The notes under the pieces: generated by a model
Told to the model about the DNA's origin: nothing
Databases searched by the model: none
The model's input: only the letters and a program-made list of their open reading frames with translations
Source: Lingula anatina
Taxonomy: Eukaryota > Brachiopoda > Lingulata > Lingulida > Lingulidae
Direction of reading: 5' to 3'
Length of the DNA stretch: 61,441 bases
Assembly (NCBI RefSeq): GCF_001039355.2
Contig: NW_019773859.1
Coordinates: 80,705-142,145 of the forward strand
Program-made: the position numbers and the translations under genes
Shown: positions 9,001-37,857 of the stretch, piece after piece
Position numbering within the stretch: the stretch's first letter is position 1
Layout: every line of letters begins with the position of its first letter

Positions 9001-12000
9001 CGGGCGACGACCGTGATAAGCCCATCTGTCGTCATGTCTTTGTCTCCTGTGTCTTTCCAGCATCTTGTAAAGCCAATCGGCGTAACCCTCTTCAGAAAAT
9101 GCACCTAAAAATGGAACACTGGAGGATAAACTTCAATTTAATTTCATACCTGTTTTTCAATGGATGAAGCCCTGTAGGTATGTTGTCATCATTTTATGAT
9201 TATCTGTTGATGAAATGTCAGTTAAATGATAAAAACTTCTTATTCCCTACGTAAATTCGTTTACAAAAAGCAATTGTATTCTGAGAGGCCCACGTCTGTT
9301 CAGTACTTTGCTCATGGGATTTAGAAATACGACCTTCTGTTGGATAATTTCCTCGCTAGGGGTAGGACTGCAAAGGTAGCGATATTTGCGTATTATTTGA
9401 ATTTAGTTGGTAAACATATCAAAGTGATTTGATTTATGTTTTTTTAGTAAAAAAAAAAAAGGATATTGTTGTTGATGTGCAAGTCGAGTTGTTTGGCAGT
9501 GTGCGCTTGACTGTCAGATAGGGGTGCAGAAGAGATTCAAACTAATGGTAAAATCTACTCAGAGATAAAATACTCGTGACTTTATTTAGTGCACTGTTCA
9601 AGATACCTGGCAATTGTAATAAAATATCATACAGAAGATAGTGATCTAATATTTGACAGCTCCAAAGGGCTTGTTAGGGAAGATGTAGAAAGTTTTATAG
9701 CGAAACAAAGGAGATTCTGGAATATCTGGGATAAGTTGCACACAATTATGATGCCTAATCCCTTTTAAGGATATATACGACTTGTTTAGTATTCTATTAT
9801 TTATCGCGGGAAGACAGAGGAAATTATAACCAACAGAAATAATAACATAGTCAAAAAGTTTTCATCTATGATAGATCCAGATATTTGATTTACCTGTTGA
9901 ATGTTTCGTCTGTTGACTCTGACAGACTTGGTCACAAGTTGTGGTCATGAGTTGTGACCAAGTTTGTCAGAGTGAACAGACGAAACAGTTAACGGGTAAA
10001 TCAAATATCTGGATTTATCATAAATGAAAATTTTTTGACTATCAAAACTGAGATCCAATTAAACTATTTTCACACAGAAATAAACGTATCACCTGGGTAT
10101 TGAGTGGGTCCTACTGGTTCTTCAAATGTATCTTCTGTGGGTTCAAATGGTTCATCATATGGATCATCGGTGGGTTCAGGTAGTGGGTTTTCAGTGGGGT
10201 TAAATGGCTCTTCAAGTGGATAACCGGTTGGTTCTAGTGGTTCTTCTGATGGGTCTTCAGTGGGCTCAAATGGTTCTTCTGGTGGGACTTCAGTGGGCTC
10301 AAATGGGTCTTCGGTTTCATTAAATGACAGTACATATGGGTCATTAGAAGGTTCCAACGGATCCACAGGATTGAAGGGTAGGTCGCTTGTTAAATCCTCT
10401 GGAACTTCCACTTCTAATTCTTCTGGAAATACGTCGGGAACCTCTCCCTGTGGACTTTCGTCTGTTTAATTAGGACATATAATACAGTATATATTATAAA
10501 TGGTAATCGTGATATATTGTACGAACAAAAACTCCATAATACCTTAACAGACAGTCCAGTGATTTAAACAGGCCATATTACTTTTAGAAAAATAGAAACA
10601 ACAGATTTTGATTTAATGTTACTAATCAAATCTAATATAATCTAAATGAACATTGTAAAACGTCTCAGTATATAGAAATCACAACATATGTTCAATGGAT
10701 ACCAGATCTTTCGCAGATGAATTTGGTCAGAGCACCATCTCTGTATGTTATCTTCTCACTGCCAACAACAATAGCGCTGGAAAAGAAGAAAACACATATG
10801 TACATCAAGCCCTCTATTAATTGTGCCATTTACAAGAACAACATGCGTACCCAAAATAAAACGTTCTCATGTGTCTTCCTGAAAAGCACACTCAACCGAA
10901 TAAATCGAGAAAATATATCGCCCACAAGAAAAAAAATTTTTTTCGGACGTGATATACAATTATAATAAATTTTGTAACTTTAGAAATGACATCGAAGTCG
11001 GTAAATATTTCTTCTCGTTCAGTGCTATGGCTCTGCTTAAGCTCACCTTATCTTAATGCAACCACATCTCGGGGCCACCCATCGAAAAGCAACTTTGCTT
11101 TTACTTTGGGTGTCCTTGTTTATCAATACATAGGGACAGTCTTCGAAGTCCTGTAGCAAATGAGATCCCCGGAGACGTCCAGCATCGCATGAAGGATCTC
11201 CAGAAATCACTTCAGTCCGAATAAGTACGCTGGCAAACGCCTCATGGTTAGAAACAACGTACACTGTGGGGAAAGTAACAAAAAGGAAAAATAAAAAACA
11301 ACCCAAGAAGTCATGTATCCATAGAGCGTGTTTTCCCCCTATCAAATGCTTTGATAAACTTTAAACAATATATTCAATTACGTGTACACGCGTCCGACAA
11401 CACAGTAATATACGTACAGGTGTATTTACGAAAACGTTCGTAAGTGTTGCCCTGGTTATTTTCGTCTTCATACAGAAGCTGGTACAGGGGCTTGCCATTA
11501 TCATCAGCGTTCTCCACCGCCAGCGTCTTGTTAAACAGCGCCTCCTGAGCTTCCAGTGGAATACACTGATACACGTTTTCTAAAATGATTATACAAAGTT
11601 TGTTGTAATATATTGACTATTTAAATATGAAAAGTAGCACAGAGGCAAGAAAATGCTGCTATGGTGCATGCATAATCTGACTTGGTGATGCGACTATCTG
11701 GAAATTTCTCAAAAGTCTAGCACTGATATTCTCATTCAAGGCAATGTCTAATCTAAACGTAAAACTAGTTATATAACATGGTGTAAAAGACAAAACTGCA
11801 GTTTTGCAAATTGCACCCTTTGCAATTTCGCGTATTCGTAAATGTGTAGGTCTACATTTGGAAATGTCCGAGCTCGGGAAACAGAAAGCCAGAAATGTAT
11901 CCTAAACATCCGCCCCAAATTGTGGACAAATCGCTTAATACGGATGGGATGCACCGCTGAAAACAAGTGCTATAATCTGAAACACATTTCAATTTTCTCG

Positions 12001-12602
12001 AATAAACATCCTAGCAACTGGAATAGAAGCACTCGGTGAGTGCGTGCCAGGACAGAAAAAAAGCTGCCAGGCACAATACAACGGCAGCACAGCACAACAC
12101 ATATCCGATCCAAAGAAAAAACTTGCATGCACGCTGCATTGCTATTTCAATCAAATATTGTTTTATGAGACTGATTATACCAAACTTAATAATGGCTATG
12201 ATATGAATTGATTATTTGAAGAACACAGGTCCGAGAACGCGCGCGGTGCAAATCATGGTCAATAAACAACGGTAAACAAGAGCTGTGGTCGTTCTAAGGC
12301 ATCTTTCTGAATATTAACCTGCATGATATACAGTCATAAAAAAAACGAAATTAATAATAATTATCCAAAACTCTTAATATCCTCTAAAGTATTTGTCTGG
12401 AAGACACTGTGCTTGCAACTTAATTCTGATTTGAAATAATATAAACTGAAAATAAAGATGCAGATCTCATATAAAACGCATGCAATACCCGAATGAAAAG
12501 CTTTATCCACGACATTCACGCTAATCCCCACATCTTACCCGTATCAAACTGTGCAGAGCACCGCAAGGCCAAGCAACTTGCTAGTAAAGCAAGAATCCAC
12601 AT
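6086..12602 (-). CDS. secreted precursor with two anaphylatoxin-like domains (novel)
   Basis: Eleven exons join in phase: 12539-12602, 11418-11579, 11047-11263, 10703-10776, 10093-10461, 8890-9104, 8355-8550, 8010-8184, 7610-7857, 6922-7102 and 6086-6527, giving 780 residues. Order: signal peptide (MWILALLASCLALRCSAQ); a six-Cys domain to about residue 172 ending RCGCIKIS and CERSD; Glu-Pro-Thr tandem repeats (EPFEPTED type, about 172-295); a His/Arg/Trp-rich block (295-367); a mixed block (367-432); Cys domain 1 (433-490); an acidic spacer (DEDDDNEEEEEDD, 491-573); Cys domain 2 (574-633); and a Pro-His-Arg then Thr-rich tail ending LRRKLRRKLRKLRKMH. Both Cys domains have the pattern CC-x18-C-x(17/18)-C-x6-CC, ending CLHKFGACC and CFRKFKTCC, which matches the C-x3-F-x2-CC end of C3a/fibulin anaphylatoxin domains with longer inner loops. 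Dibasic sites flank both domains (GDKR, ARKR). I recognise no known protein with this order. Secretion is strongly supported; the function is inference (peptide precursor or matrix protein). Confidence 0.85.
6650..6852. repeat. MITE-like element with inverted ends
   Basis: The end at 6650-6673 (CATTCCCATAGATTTTAGATC...) is the near-exact reverse complement of 6830-6852. The interior is about 155 bp and contains further GATCGATCTAAAT copies. It sits in the last intron of the secreted precursor gene. Confidence 0.5.
9847..10042. repeat. long inverted repeat, arms about 90 bp
   Basis: The left arm (9847 to about 9938) and right arm (about 9953-10042) are imperfect reverse complements with a loop of roughly 14 bases. 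They share ATAGTCAAAAA, GATATTTGATTTACC, TTTCGTCTGTT and ACTTGGTCACAA with their complements. The element lies in an intron of the secreted precursor, about 50 bp beyond the donor of the Glu-Pro-Thr repeat exon. Confidence 0.85.
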
Positions 12603-12722
12603 GCTTATTCCTCTTCAGAAACACCGTCTTGAATGCTTGAGAAGAACCGTGTCTGTTTATGTATCCGCTCAGAGGTGGAAGCCCCTGCCGACGTCACAGT
12701 GCTCGCAGAGATTTTCGTGTTT

Positions 12723-14915
12723 CTAAATCTGGGGTTCTTGGTAAGTAGTGAAAAACACAACAGAAGAAGAAGAAAGGCGCGTTAGGTGCGAATTTGTCGG
12801 TGAGACGGTCTGAAACTCTTCTAATATTTGACATTGGCTTCCTCTTGGCTTCAATCTTTACTTTTGGCTCACTGGTGATCTTGAGTTCCTTCCGCTATAC
12901 AGTACGTCACGAAAGATACAGCCTGGCTGGTTTATAACATTTAGTTTGGCAGTGTCGGCTTCAAGTGCTCCCGCACAGTCCGACGCCCTCTCACATATCC
13001 CATTTTGAAATAATCACGTAACAACCTGAAAAATAATGATGTCTTTCAAAAATACCAGTGCAGAATATCGTTGCCACCTGGACCCTTTTCTGCAGACATA
13101 TAACGGTTCCATTTCCATCATTAATAAATTTGCCGCTTTCGTGTAGCCATCACCGCCCGACAGATCAAACACGTTTAGGAAAACGTTTAGGCAATATTCC
13201 AGAAAACCAATAAATGGCCTAAATCTGTGCTAAATGGTAGATTTCCTTGAGATCGACCGTTTCGACCATTTAGTGGTTTTCTGGAATATGCGAACTATAT
13301 ACAATTTAATGGACGTACATAAATGATAAAACTACTGAAATGACATCACTGGTTCACTTTCATTGCTCCGTGATGCGTTCATTGTGCTCTTACTTCACGG
13401 TTATGTGAGGTGCGACCAGTGCAATATACGAAGCCCTTCACAAAGACGTTAATGACTGTAATGAGACTCCCAGAGTCAGTAGTCGGAGTACTTATAGTGC
13501 CTGGATTAGGGGCTTGCGAAGCTTGTTCAAACGTGAAACAAAAATATAAAGTCTGTGTCGTTCTTGCCAATAACTCTTTTATACGTCTGAAACACCCACT
13601 ACAGATTAAACACAAATTAAATTTATTAAAACCAATTTTTTTTTATTAAATCTTGAATATTTTACTAAAGTCATCTCAAAACAAAACAATTTATACTGTG
13701 AAATTTGTCGGATGTGAGACATCGCCATCTTGCACACATTCTCAGCTATTATTGCATTCGTTCATATATCGCAACAACCACAACTGATCAGATACCCGGC
13801 TGCAGTTCAGAATGTTAACTTCGGCAGCGATATTAAATGTCCGATTCCATAAAAACCTCCTCATGTCTCAAAGGTTAAGTAAACAGGTTGATAAATCATA
13901 ATAATCAAGATTTATGTATTGGCAAAGTGCAAAACCCTGTTCTGTTACTTACAAGGTACATGGAGTCTGTCAGGCTGCGGCCGCTCAAGTCTGTTCAGCA
14001 GTGGGGAGAAGCACCATGTAACGCTCCACTGACAAGATGCAAACCAGGTGAGTAAAGCTACTTCCTTCTGTGTCGACATGTGATCAGATTAACTTTTAGT
14101 TTTTTACTGCCTGTTGCATCTCTCTCTTTTTTTAAATTTTATTTGAAAGAACTGATAAATTTGCAAATTATTATAAAATTTTTAAAAAATACATTCTGAC
14201 AGAATATCTTATTATTTAATTTTAAAATAATAATAAGTTTTATGCCATTATTTGTTCAGGCTGACCCCTGAAATCTCGAAAGCAAGCAATGAAATGATAA
14301 GATTTATTCAACACCGCCAGTATCCGTAACATTAACTAGCTCTAATGTCTCCAACAGGTTGGGAGCTAAGCGGGAGACCAGTTCACGTGATCTATTGAAA
14401 ATTTTCACCATGGCAAAATTAAGCTGCCTATTATAAGATGGTTGCAAGCAGCTCGACTATGTACAATACAAACATTTCTCAAAAATCAACATTAATCAGC
14501 AAGTAAAAAGGTAAATCCAAGTCTGTTTGTTCCACACTCAGTTTTATTGTGCATCATAAATATAGTTGTTTGACATTTTACTTTGTTTGTTCCGTTATTT
14601 AGGTGCAATCGATTACAATTGTGGCAGTCAGCACAGACGATAAGAAAAGGGATTTATGTTCACGACATTGTTTTAACAAAAGCGCAGATCTTGCTAGCTT
14701 TACGCACGTCAACCCCGGTGATTTGAGAGTGGATAGTAAGCTCTCCGGTTGTATTCAGTCACATCCCTGTGGAGTTGCCGTGACATACGCCACAAGAAGA
14801 CTGGCAAAAGAATATACTAATAACTGAGATGTCTTACAAAATGAGGACATCCTGACTGTCGTAGCAGATGTGAAAGTCACAGTTTAAAGACGATGCTGTA
14901 TTATAAGTTTCAATC
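12723..14915. other. intergenic / 5' flanks of two divergent genes
   Basis: The 5' UTR and promoter of the secreted precursor gene (minus) lie at the left end. A possible non-coding first exon of the Ly6-type gene ends at 14047 (CAACCAG-like end before GTGAGT). Between them only short overlapping open frames are seen (13379-13649, both strands), with no family I recognise. Confidence 0.4.
13194..13289. repeat. inverted repeat, 24-bp arms
   Basis: Positions 13194-13217 (ATATTCCAGAAAACC...) pair with 13266-13289 (...GGTTTTCTGGAATAT), with about 48 bases between and few mismatches. It is probably a small foldback element. Confidence 0.65.
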
Positions 14916-14986
14916 ATGACTTTGCGACAAGAAACACAGTTGGTTTTTTACTTGACGGTGCTTACGGCATTTCATACAAGTAAGGA

Positions 14987-15019
<33 letters not shown>

Positions 15020-16714
15020 GCACGCACACCAATTAACACACGCACACACACTATGCTTTAAAATTAAACAGAAAGCACGTCACGTTTTCCCACAACCCGT
15101 GTTTTACTGTTGATTAGATTCGGATTAACGGTAGCAGTTACAGATGTCAGCACCACTAGCTCTGTGCAATTTCAACTGTTCAGAAAGAGCTAAATATCCC
15201 TACTGACACTGACAGACATCCTAAAAGACTACATATTTAGACAACATTTGGTTAATATTTTGAAATTCCATAAGCTTTCGGCTGGCGTGGCACCATTTTC
15301 ATCACAATGACTCTGTCAAGATTGATAAATTAATGTAGTCATGCTGAAGAGGTCTGAATGGGACATTCGGGGCCCTTTACATCCAATATGGTATTGATAC
15401 ACATACGCTAGATAGTAGCACACATATGCCGGGGTGGTAGCGTAATTTACCTGTATTCCAACACGAGTCCGATAAGTAATATTTGGGTCATGTGTCGAAG
15501 AAGGGGTAAAAACGTGAAAGTTAGAAAAAAAACAAATTCCAAGAATATCCGTACAGGAACATAAAAAAGGAGTGTACTTAATTTGTACGTTTTGAAGGAT
15601 ACTGATTTATATATAGGCCCTATTGCCAGTTTAGGACATACGTCAGCTTCTACATTGACATGTATTGAACTAGTCCTCACTAAATGACTTGCGTTCAATC
15701 GTGTTCTTTTTACAAACAGAGAGAACAATACTTTCACCCCATTCGACTTGGACTAACCATTAACAAATATTAAACAGCTAAAACAGTTGAAAAGAGCCAT
15801 GTGGATTGTGTGTGTATATACAGCTTCAATAATTGATTTTGTCGATTGTCGTAATTGTTTTTTAATGTTAAACAGCACACATTAAGTGGCACTCCAGCTG
15901 AATACTATCACGTAAGAGTTATTCTCTTCCCTTGAACTTTGTTGCATTAATTTTCTTTAATAATAACAGATAATTCCTTTCATGGTCTAGGAACCATGGT
16001 TGACTGAATAAATGTTTATGTTTTTAAAAAGACATTAAAAGAGTATCACCCATTTTGAATGACACAAATTCGCATCTGTCGACGAGAGCACAAGTATTAC
16101 ATAAAGGATTATATGACAAAATGAGGAAAATATGTGAAGAAGTAATATTTTGCTCAATTTTCAGCCGTGGCAATGGACTGCTACGTGTGCAGAGACTGTG
16201 ACAATGACGCTGCAATAATAGCAGCACAAGAAGGTTGCCTCAAGTGCCAAAAAAGCCTGAAACAAGGTAGGTCTAAATTCCAATAGTTGCGCTGCGGCAA
16301 CAAGTTCCAGCTGAGCGTTTAGAATACATCACGTTTTTATTTTCCCATTTTAAACTTAAATAATCATCATCTTGTCTATGATAACACCCTGCGAAAATGA
16401 TCATATTCTTATAATTTACAAATCTCTATTTTCAGGCTATGCATTATTAATCCACTGATTTTTTCAACACAGGTATCGTTTACAAGCGCTGCGTCACAGC
16501 GATGGGAGAGGCGTACTTGAGGACGCTTGGCATAGACACCGGCCCCGGTTGTCGAGGAGTGTCGCATAATGGTGGGGTGACAGAAGAGCTGGACATTTGC
16601 TTTTGCGAGAATGCAGACATGTGTAACAGTGCTGTAAAACAAGCATATTTCGGTGCCTCACAATTTATCTTTGTTTTTGTCCCTTGGATGGTGAGACGCG
16701 TCTGGCTGCAGTAG
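14916..16714 (+). CDS. Ly6/uPAR-like three-finger protein, probably GPI-anchored
   Basis: Three exons (14916-14979, 16165-16266, 16473-16714) join in frame to 135 residues. The N terminus is a signal peptide (LVFYLTVLTAFHT). The mature chain starts DCYVCRDC, has spaced cysteines, and ends its domain with CFCENADMCN, the C-x-C-x5-CN signature of Ly6/uPAR three-finger folds. A C-terminal hydrophobic stretch (FGASQFIFVFVPWMV) after small residues fits GPI attachment at about Asn/Ser of CNSA. The first intron falls right after the signal peptide, as in other Ly6 genes. The partner is unknown; relatives act as receptor modulators or surface adhesion proteins. Confidence 0.75.
14991..15015. repeat. 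(TC)n microsatellite
   Basis: About a dozen TC dinucleotides in the first intron of the Ly6-type gene. Confidence 0.95.
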
Positions 16715-17852
16715 CAAACATTCGTGTATATAAATTCTTGTACCAGGTTTTGAGTCAGTAATTATTCAACGTGAGCACACGTTGACGCGAGTCCTTGTTT
16801 CAGTAAAACATTTTTGATTTTTATTCTAGATGTAAACGAGATAGTCATATGTTGGAACAATATTGTGTTACGTCGCAATAGTCTTTATTTATTATTTAGA
16901 CTATATTATGTGTATGGAACAAAGGCAAGGAACCATATGTACAGCACTTTCTGACTTCTGGCCACAGGCCTGCGTCGTCAAATATTTGACCATTCAATGA
17001 TTTAACTGGAGACAAAACTACGAAGATGGAAAAATATCACGATTTCTAACTCAGAAACCCTTTTTGTATATGGCTCCAAGGTCTTTGCATTCTTAGGCCA
17101 GGACTAACATTTTGGCTCGTACTTGACACGAATTTTTTATAGTATTGAAATCAACATACAACGAACGTTAGCTTAGTTGTTTGGTTATATGTTACTTTAC
17201 CCTTTTCAGCCGAGTTTTAAACGGGCTTGAATAAAAAAAGAACGCATTAGCAACATGGAAAAGGCATTTCCAGTAACTTTTACGACCCTCTTTACAAGCC
17301 AAGTCCAAATTAAAGTTTCAGTTGTAATTAGTGAATGAAAACTATGGCGCCTGCGGTCGTACCCTACAGTAACAATTGAAAGGTGAAAACTCAGTAAATA
17401 CAGTGGATAGCCTAAGAGAAATTTTAATTTGTCTCCCACTGTGTTTTTAATAACATCATACCTGGATCATGTTCAGTGTATACTCGAAATTGTCTACCAT
17501 ATGAAGTAAGCAATAATACATTCGACGGGAATTGCAGAGAATTCGTTCTAGGCAACTATTCGATCGGTGGTGATGCTACACGGGACGATCTCTTCTTTCT
17601 TTGTACCGCACCATTTATATTTACAAAACAAATATTGCAAAATCGACTTAGATATTTGAAGAGACGAGGCAAGGATGAAAAACATGTATGCAGCACAAAC
17701 GCGTCTTCAGTAACAACAGAATATTGCATGCAGGTTTTAAAGAATCACCACACAACAAAACGGACGCTGAAATTACTTTGCGTCGTCAACGCGGTTAATG
17801 ATACGATGACATTTATAAACAAAGAAACTGATAAACGAGTACAATTTTCTCT
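16715..17852. other. intergenic between convergent genes
   Basis: This stretch covers the 3' flank of the Ly6-type gene and the region beyond RPL10A. A 151-codon plus-strand open frame (17476-17931) overlaps the RPL10A 3' end. It has several Cys and NxT sites but no family match or secretion signal and is not called as a gene. Confidence 0.4.
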
Positions 17853-17858
17853 TTTATT
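17853..17858 (-). terminator. RPL10A poly(A) signal
   Basis: AATAAA on the minus strand about 100 bp past the RPL10A stop codon, giving a short 3' UTR as usual for ribosomal protein genes. Confidence 0.55.
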
Positions 17859-17954
17859 TCATTTGACAATTGACACTCATATTCATGACCACAAGATGTT
17901 TTTCTACTGGGTCTACACAATGTCTTATTGAACATCACAGTCAATAGTTCAGTT

Positions 17955-20410
17955 CTAGTAGATTCGCTGTGAAGGTCCCATAGACGTCTTGATGTACAGG
18001 GCACGCACATTCTGCCAGTTCTTCTTCAGCAGAGACACCAGGAAGTTGATGGAGATGTTCAGGTTTGCCACTAATTCTTCTGGAGCCATGTTTACGTGAC
18101 CGATAGCAACAGCAAGACACAACACCTGGAAACCGAACAAAATTTTATGAAATATGTTTCTTCAACACTACAAATAATAAATGGGGCTGCTTATTTCTTT
18201 TCTATCAAACGGTTTCACATAACTGACATACAAATATCTTTCTCAAGGTTTGATCAATATAAGAGAGTATTTCTATACGAGTCAACATGATAACTAAACA
18301 CTACTGTTCACAATCAAGTTGTTTTTACTCCGGAAATCCTGTAATTGATTTTGCTTGCTCATCACAGTTATGGTTTTCAAATTAATAGTTCATGTTCCAA
18401 AATATAGAAAGGTCAATACCTGAACAATAAATTACACATAAAAAAATACCTTCTGTGCATTAGAATTTCGTGTCCAAAAAAAAACCTAATCCATAACATT
18501 TTCATTCTTACTGCGACTTTGGACAATTACAGTTGCATAAGGTGCAAAATATGTCATTGGAAATAAATTTTACTTCGAATTTCAAAAACAAATGATGGGC
18601 TCCTCACCTTCTTCATCTGGAACTTGATGGTGGCTTTGACTTCCTCCACCTTCCCAGTCATGGGCTCACTGTGGGTGAGAAGGGTGGGGAACTTGCCAGC
18701 TCTGCTTAGACCTGGACCCAACAGACGCGGGATCTGCTTGATCAGAGAATCTGATGCCAAAAAAGCATCATACTTCTTAGCTGGAAAGATTAGAATCCCA
18801 CTGTCTGATGAAAAGTCATTTATATTATCAACGTCACCTTTGCATTCTAATTAATTGACCATCAAAAAATGCTGAATGGTATCAAATCTCAGAAATTCTA
18901 GAGCATTGAATAATTCTACAATGTGTTTCAGGTTACACGTTTTTCACATCACTGAAAAGTACCATTTTTCACTTTGTGCACTTAACTTGGTAAAATTAAG
19001 TTAAAAATACTACCCAACATTTTTTAATTTTAAATTAACAAACTTATTAAAAGTCATTATAACTGACAAACCACCACCAAGTTAACGAAATATTCAACTT
19101 ACAGGAAATTTAACAAATATTTGGGAGCTATTCTGCTGTTTATTGAAATTTCTTACCCAGCTTCTTGACCAACTTCTTATTCTTGTTCAGCTTCTTTAAA
19201 TCATCAGCATTCATGGAGGGGATATCATTGGCCTTAGCTTCATCACAATGAGCATCATCTCCAAGCATACAGACTCGCATCTTAGGTCTGGGAATATGCT
19301 TCAGCCTGAAATAAACAATGTCAAGGTGAAAAAGCTGCCTTGACTTCCGAGTTTTTAGCAGTTATCTATCTGTAAATAATAATAATTACCAATAATTAAT
19401 TAAAAAGGTAAGTCTACACCTAAAGAGCATCCAATACACTAGTCTAGTTTAGGGAGATCATTCATAAAACAAGGTTTTGATTACCTTTGTTGATATGAAA
19501 ACAGTATCATTTCTTTTACAGTGACAGTATGTAAAAAAAACATAACGCCACCTGCCCACTTATTTTTCTGGACCCTGGGTGGAGGTCCATATCCAATCAA
19601 TATCAACACAGTAATGGTGCTTGGGTATAAGAACCCAAGGACCTCCCCACTTATTTTAAGACCCTGGGTTAAGGTCCGCCTGGCTGGCGACCAGACTCCC
19701 TGTTGGAAAATGTGATTGAAGGACCGTGCAGGACATGCATTTTTATCCAGGATAAACCAATGTACATTTTCCGGTTTAATTTGCAATTGTACGGAGGCCA
19801 GAAAATACACAATACAAAACTTATTTTCACTGTTCTAAATTCATAAACTAAAATCCTGCAAGGTATCAAGCACCCCTGAATTCACAACAGGTCTATAGTA
19901 GAAAATGATTTCTCTCATACTTGACAGTGCCAGAGAAACGTTTATCTTTGGCTGGGTCATAATTCTTCAGGGCAATCTGCAGCTCCACAGACTCGGTGAA
20001 CTTGCGCTTTTTCTCACTTGACGCTCGAAGGATCTCATTGACAGCGTCAGTGAGCGTGTCCCTTGGGATTTTACTGTAATTTACAAGGTGCAATGCATGT
20101 TTTTATTCCACAATTTAAATATTAACTTAACGATCAGTAACAGAAATATATTATACTATATTACTAATAAAAAGATAACATTTTTCAGAATTATGGTCGT
20201 AGTGCACAAAACGTAGCAGCTGCTTCAGTAGTGGTGGCAGGTGAAATTGTCAAATGAATTTCAATATCATCTTTTAAATACATAACAAAATAGAGACATT
20301 ATATTAAAAACAAATGTTTAAAATATATCATTCGACAAATACACTTCAATTTGGGCGAGTTATTTCCGTGCATCTGTAGGATTCAAGTTCACGACTTTTA
20401 CACACCTCAT
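17955..20410 (-). CDS. RPL10A: large ribosomal subunit protein uL1 (RPL10A)
   Basis: Five exons (20406-20410, 19921-20073, 19157-19305, 18608-18780, 17955-18125) join to 216 residues, against 217 in human. The first exon carries only ATGAG. Diagnostic stretches are [59 protein letters not shown], and the C-terminal [20 protein letters not shown]. The protein forms the mobile L1 stalk of the 60S subunit at the E site. The predicted transcript starts with a pyrimidine tract (minus strand, 20442 downwards, CTTCCTCTTTCC) about 32 bases before the ATG, which is a 5'TOP element and implies mTOR/LARP1-type translational control. The gene is head-to-head with USP47. Confidence 0.98.
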
Positions 20411-20430
20411 GTTGGATTGCGCTGTTAGAC

Positions 20431-20476
20431 GGAAAGAGGAAGTGAAGGGCGAGACTTCAATTGAAATCTCGCGAGA
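20431..20476. promoter_or_regulatory. bidirectional promoter core: 5'TOP tract and TCTCGCGAGA
   Basis: The palindrome TCTCGCGAGA at 20467-20476 lies between RPL10A (ATG at 20410, minus) and USP47 (ATG at 20611, plus). In animals this motif marks CpG-type, often bidirectional housekeeping promoters. The TOP pyrimidine tract of RPL10A is at 20431-20442 on the minus strand. The two start codons are 200 bp apart, so the promoter must be shared or overlapping. Confidence 0.65.
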
Positions 20477-20610
20477 ATACATACGCCATATTAGGAAGAA
20501 GAGAAAGTTGTCCTGTTCAGTGTTCATTGAAAAATGTGGTCGATTTATGAATTATTCAAAGTGTTAGACTGTTCGTGAAAATTGGAAATCACGGACATAA
20601 CTCTTTTGAA

Positions 20611-37857
<17,247 letters not shown>

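Noticed and set aside
13379-13649. Overlapping open frames on both strands of about 78 codons
   Set aside because: No recognised domain and no splice-consistent neighbours.
17476-17931. 151-codon plus-strand open frame with several Cys
   Set aside because: It overlaps the RPL10A 3' UTR in antisense, has no signal peptide, splice partners or recognised domain. Kept only as a note.
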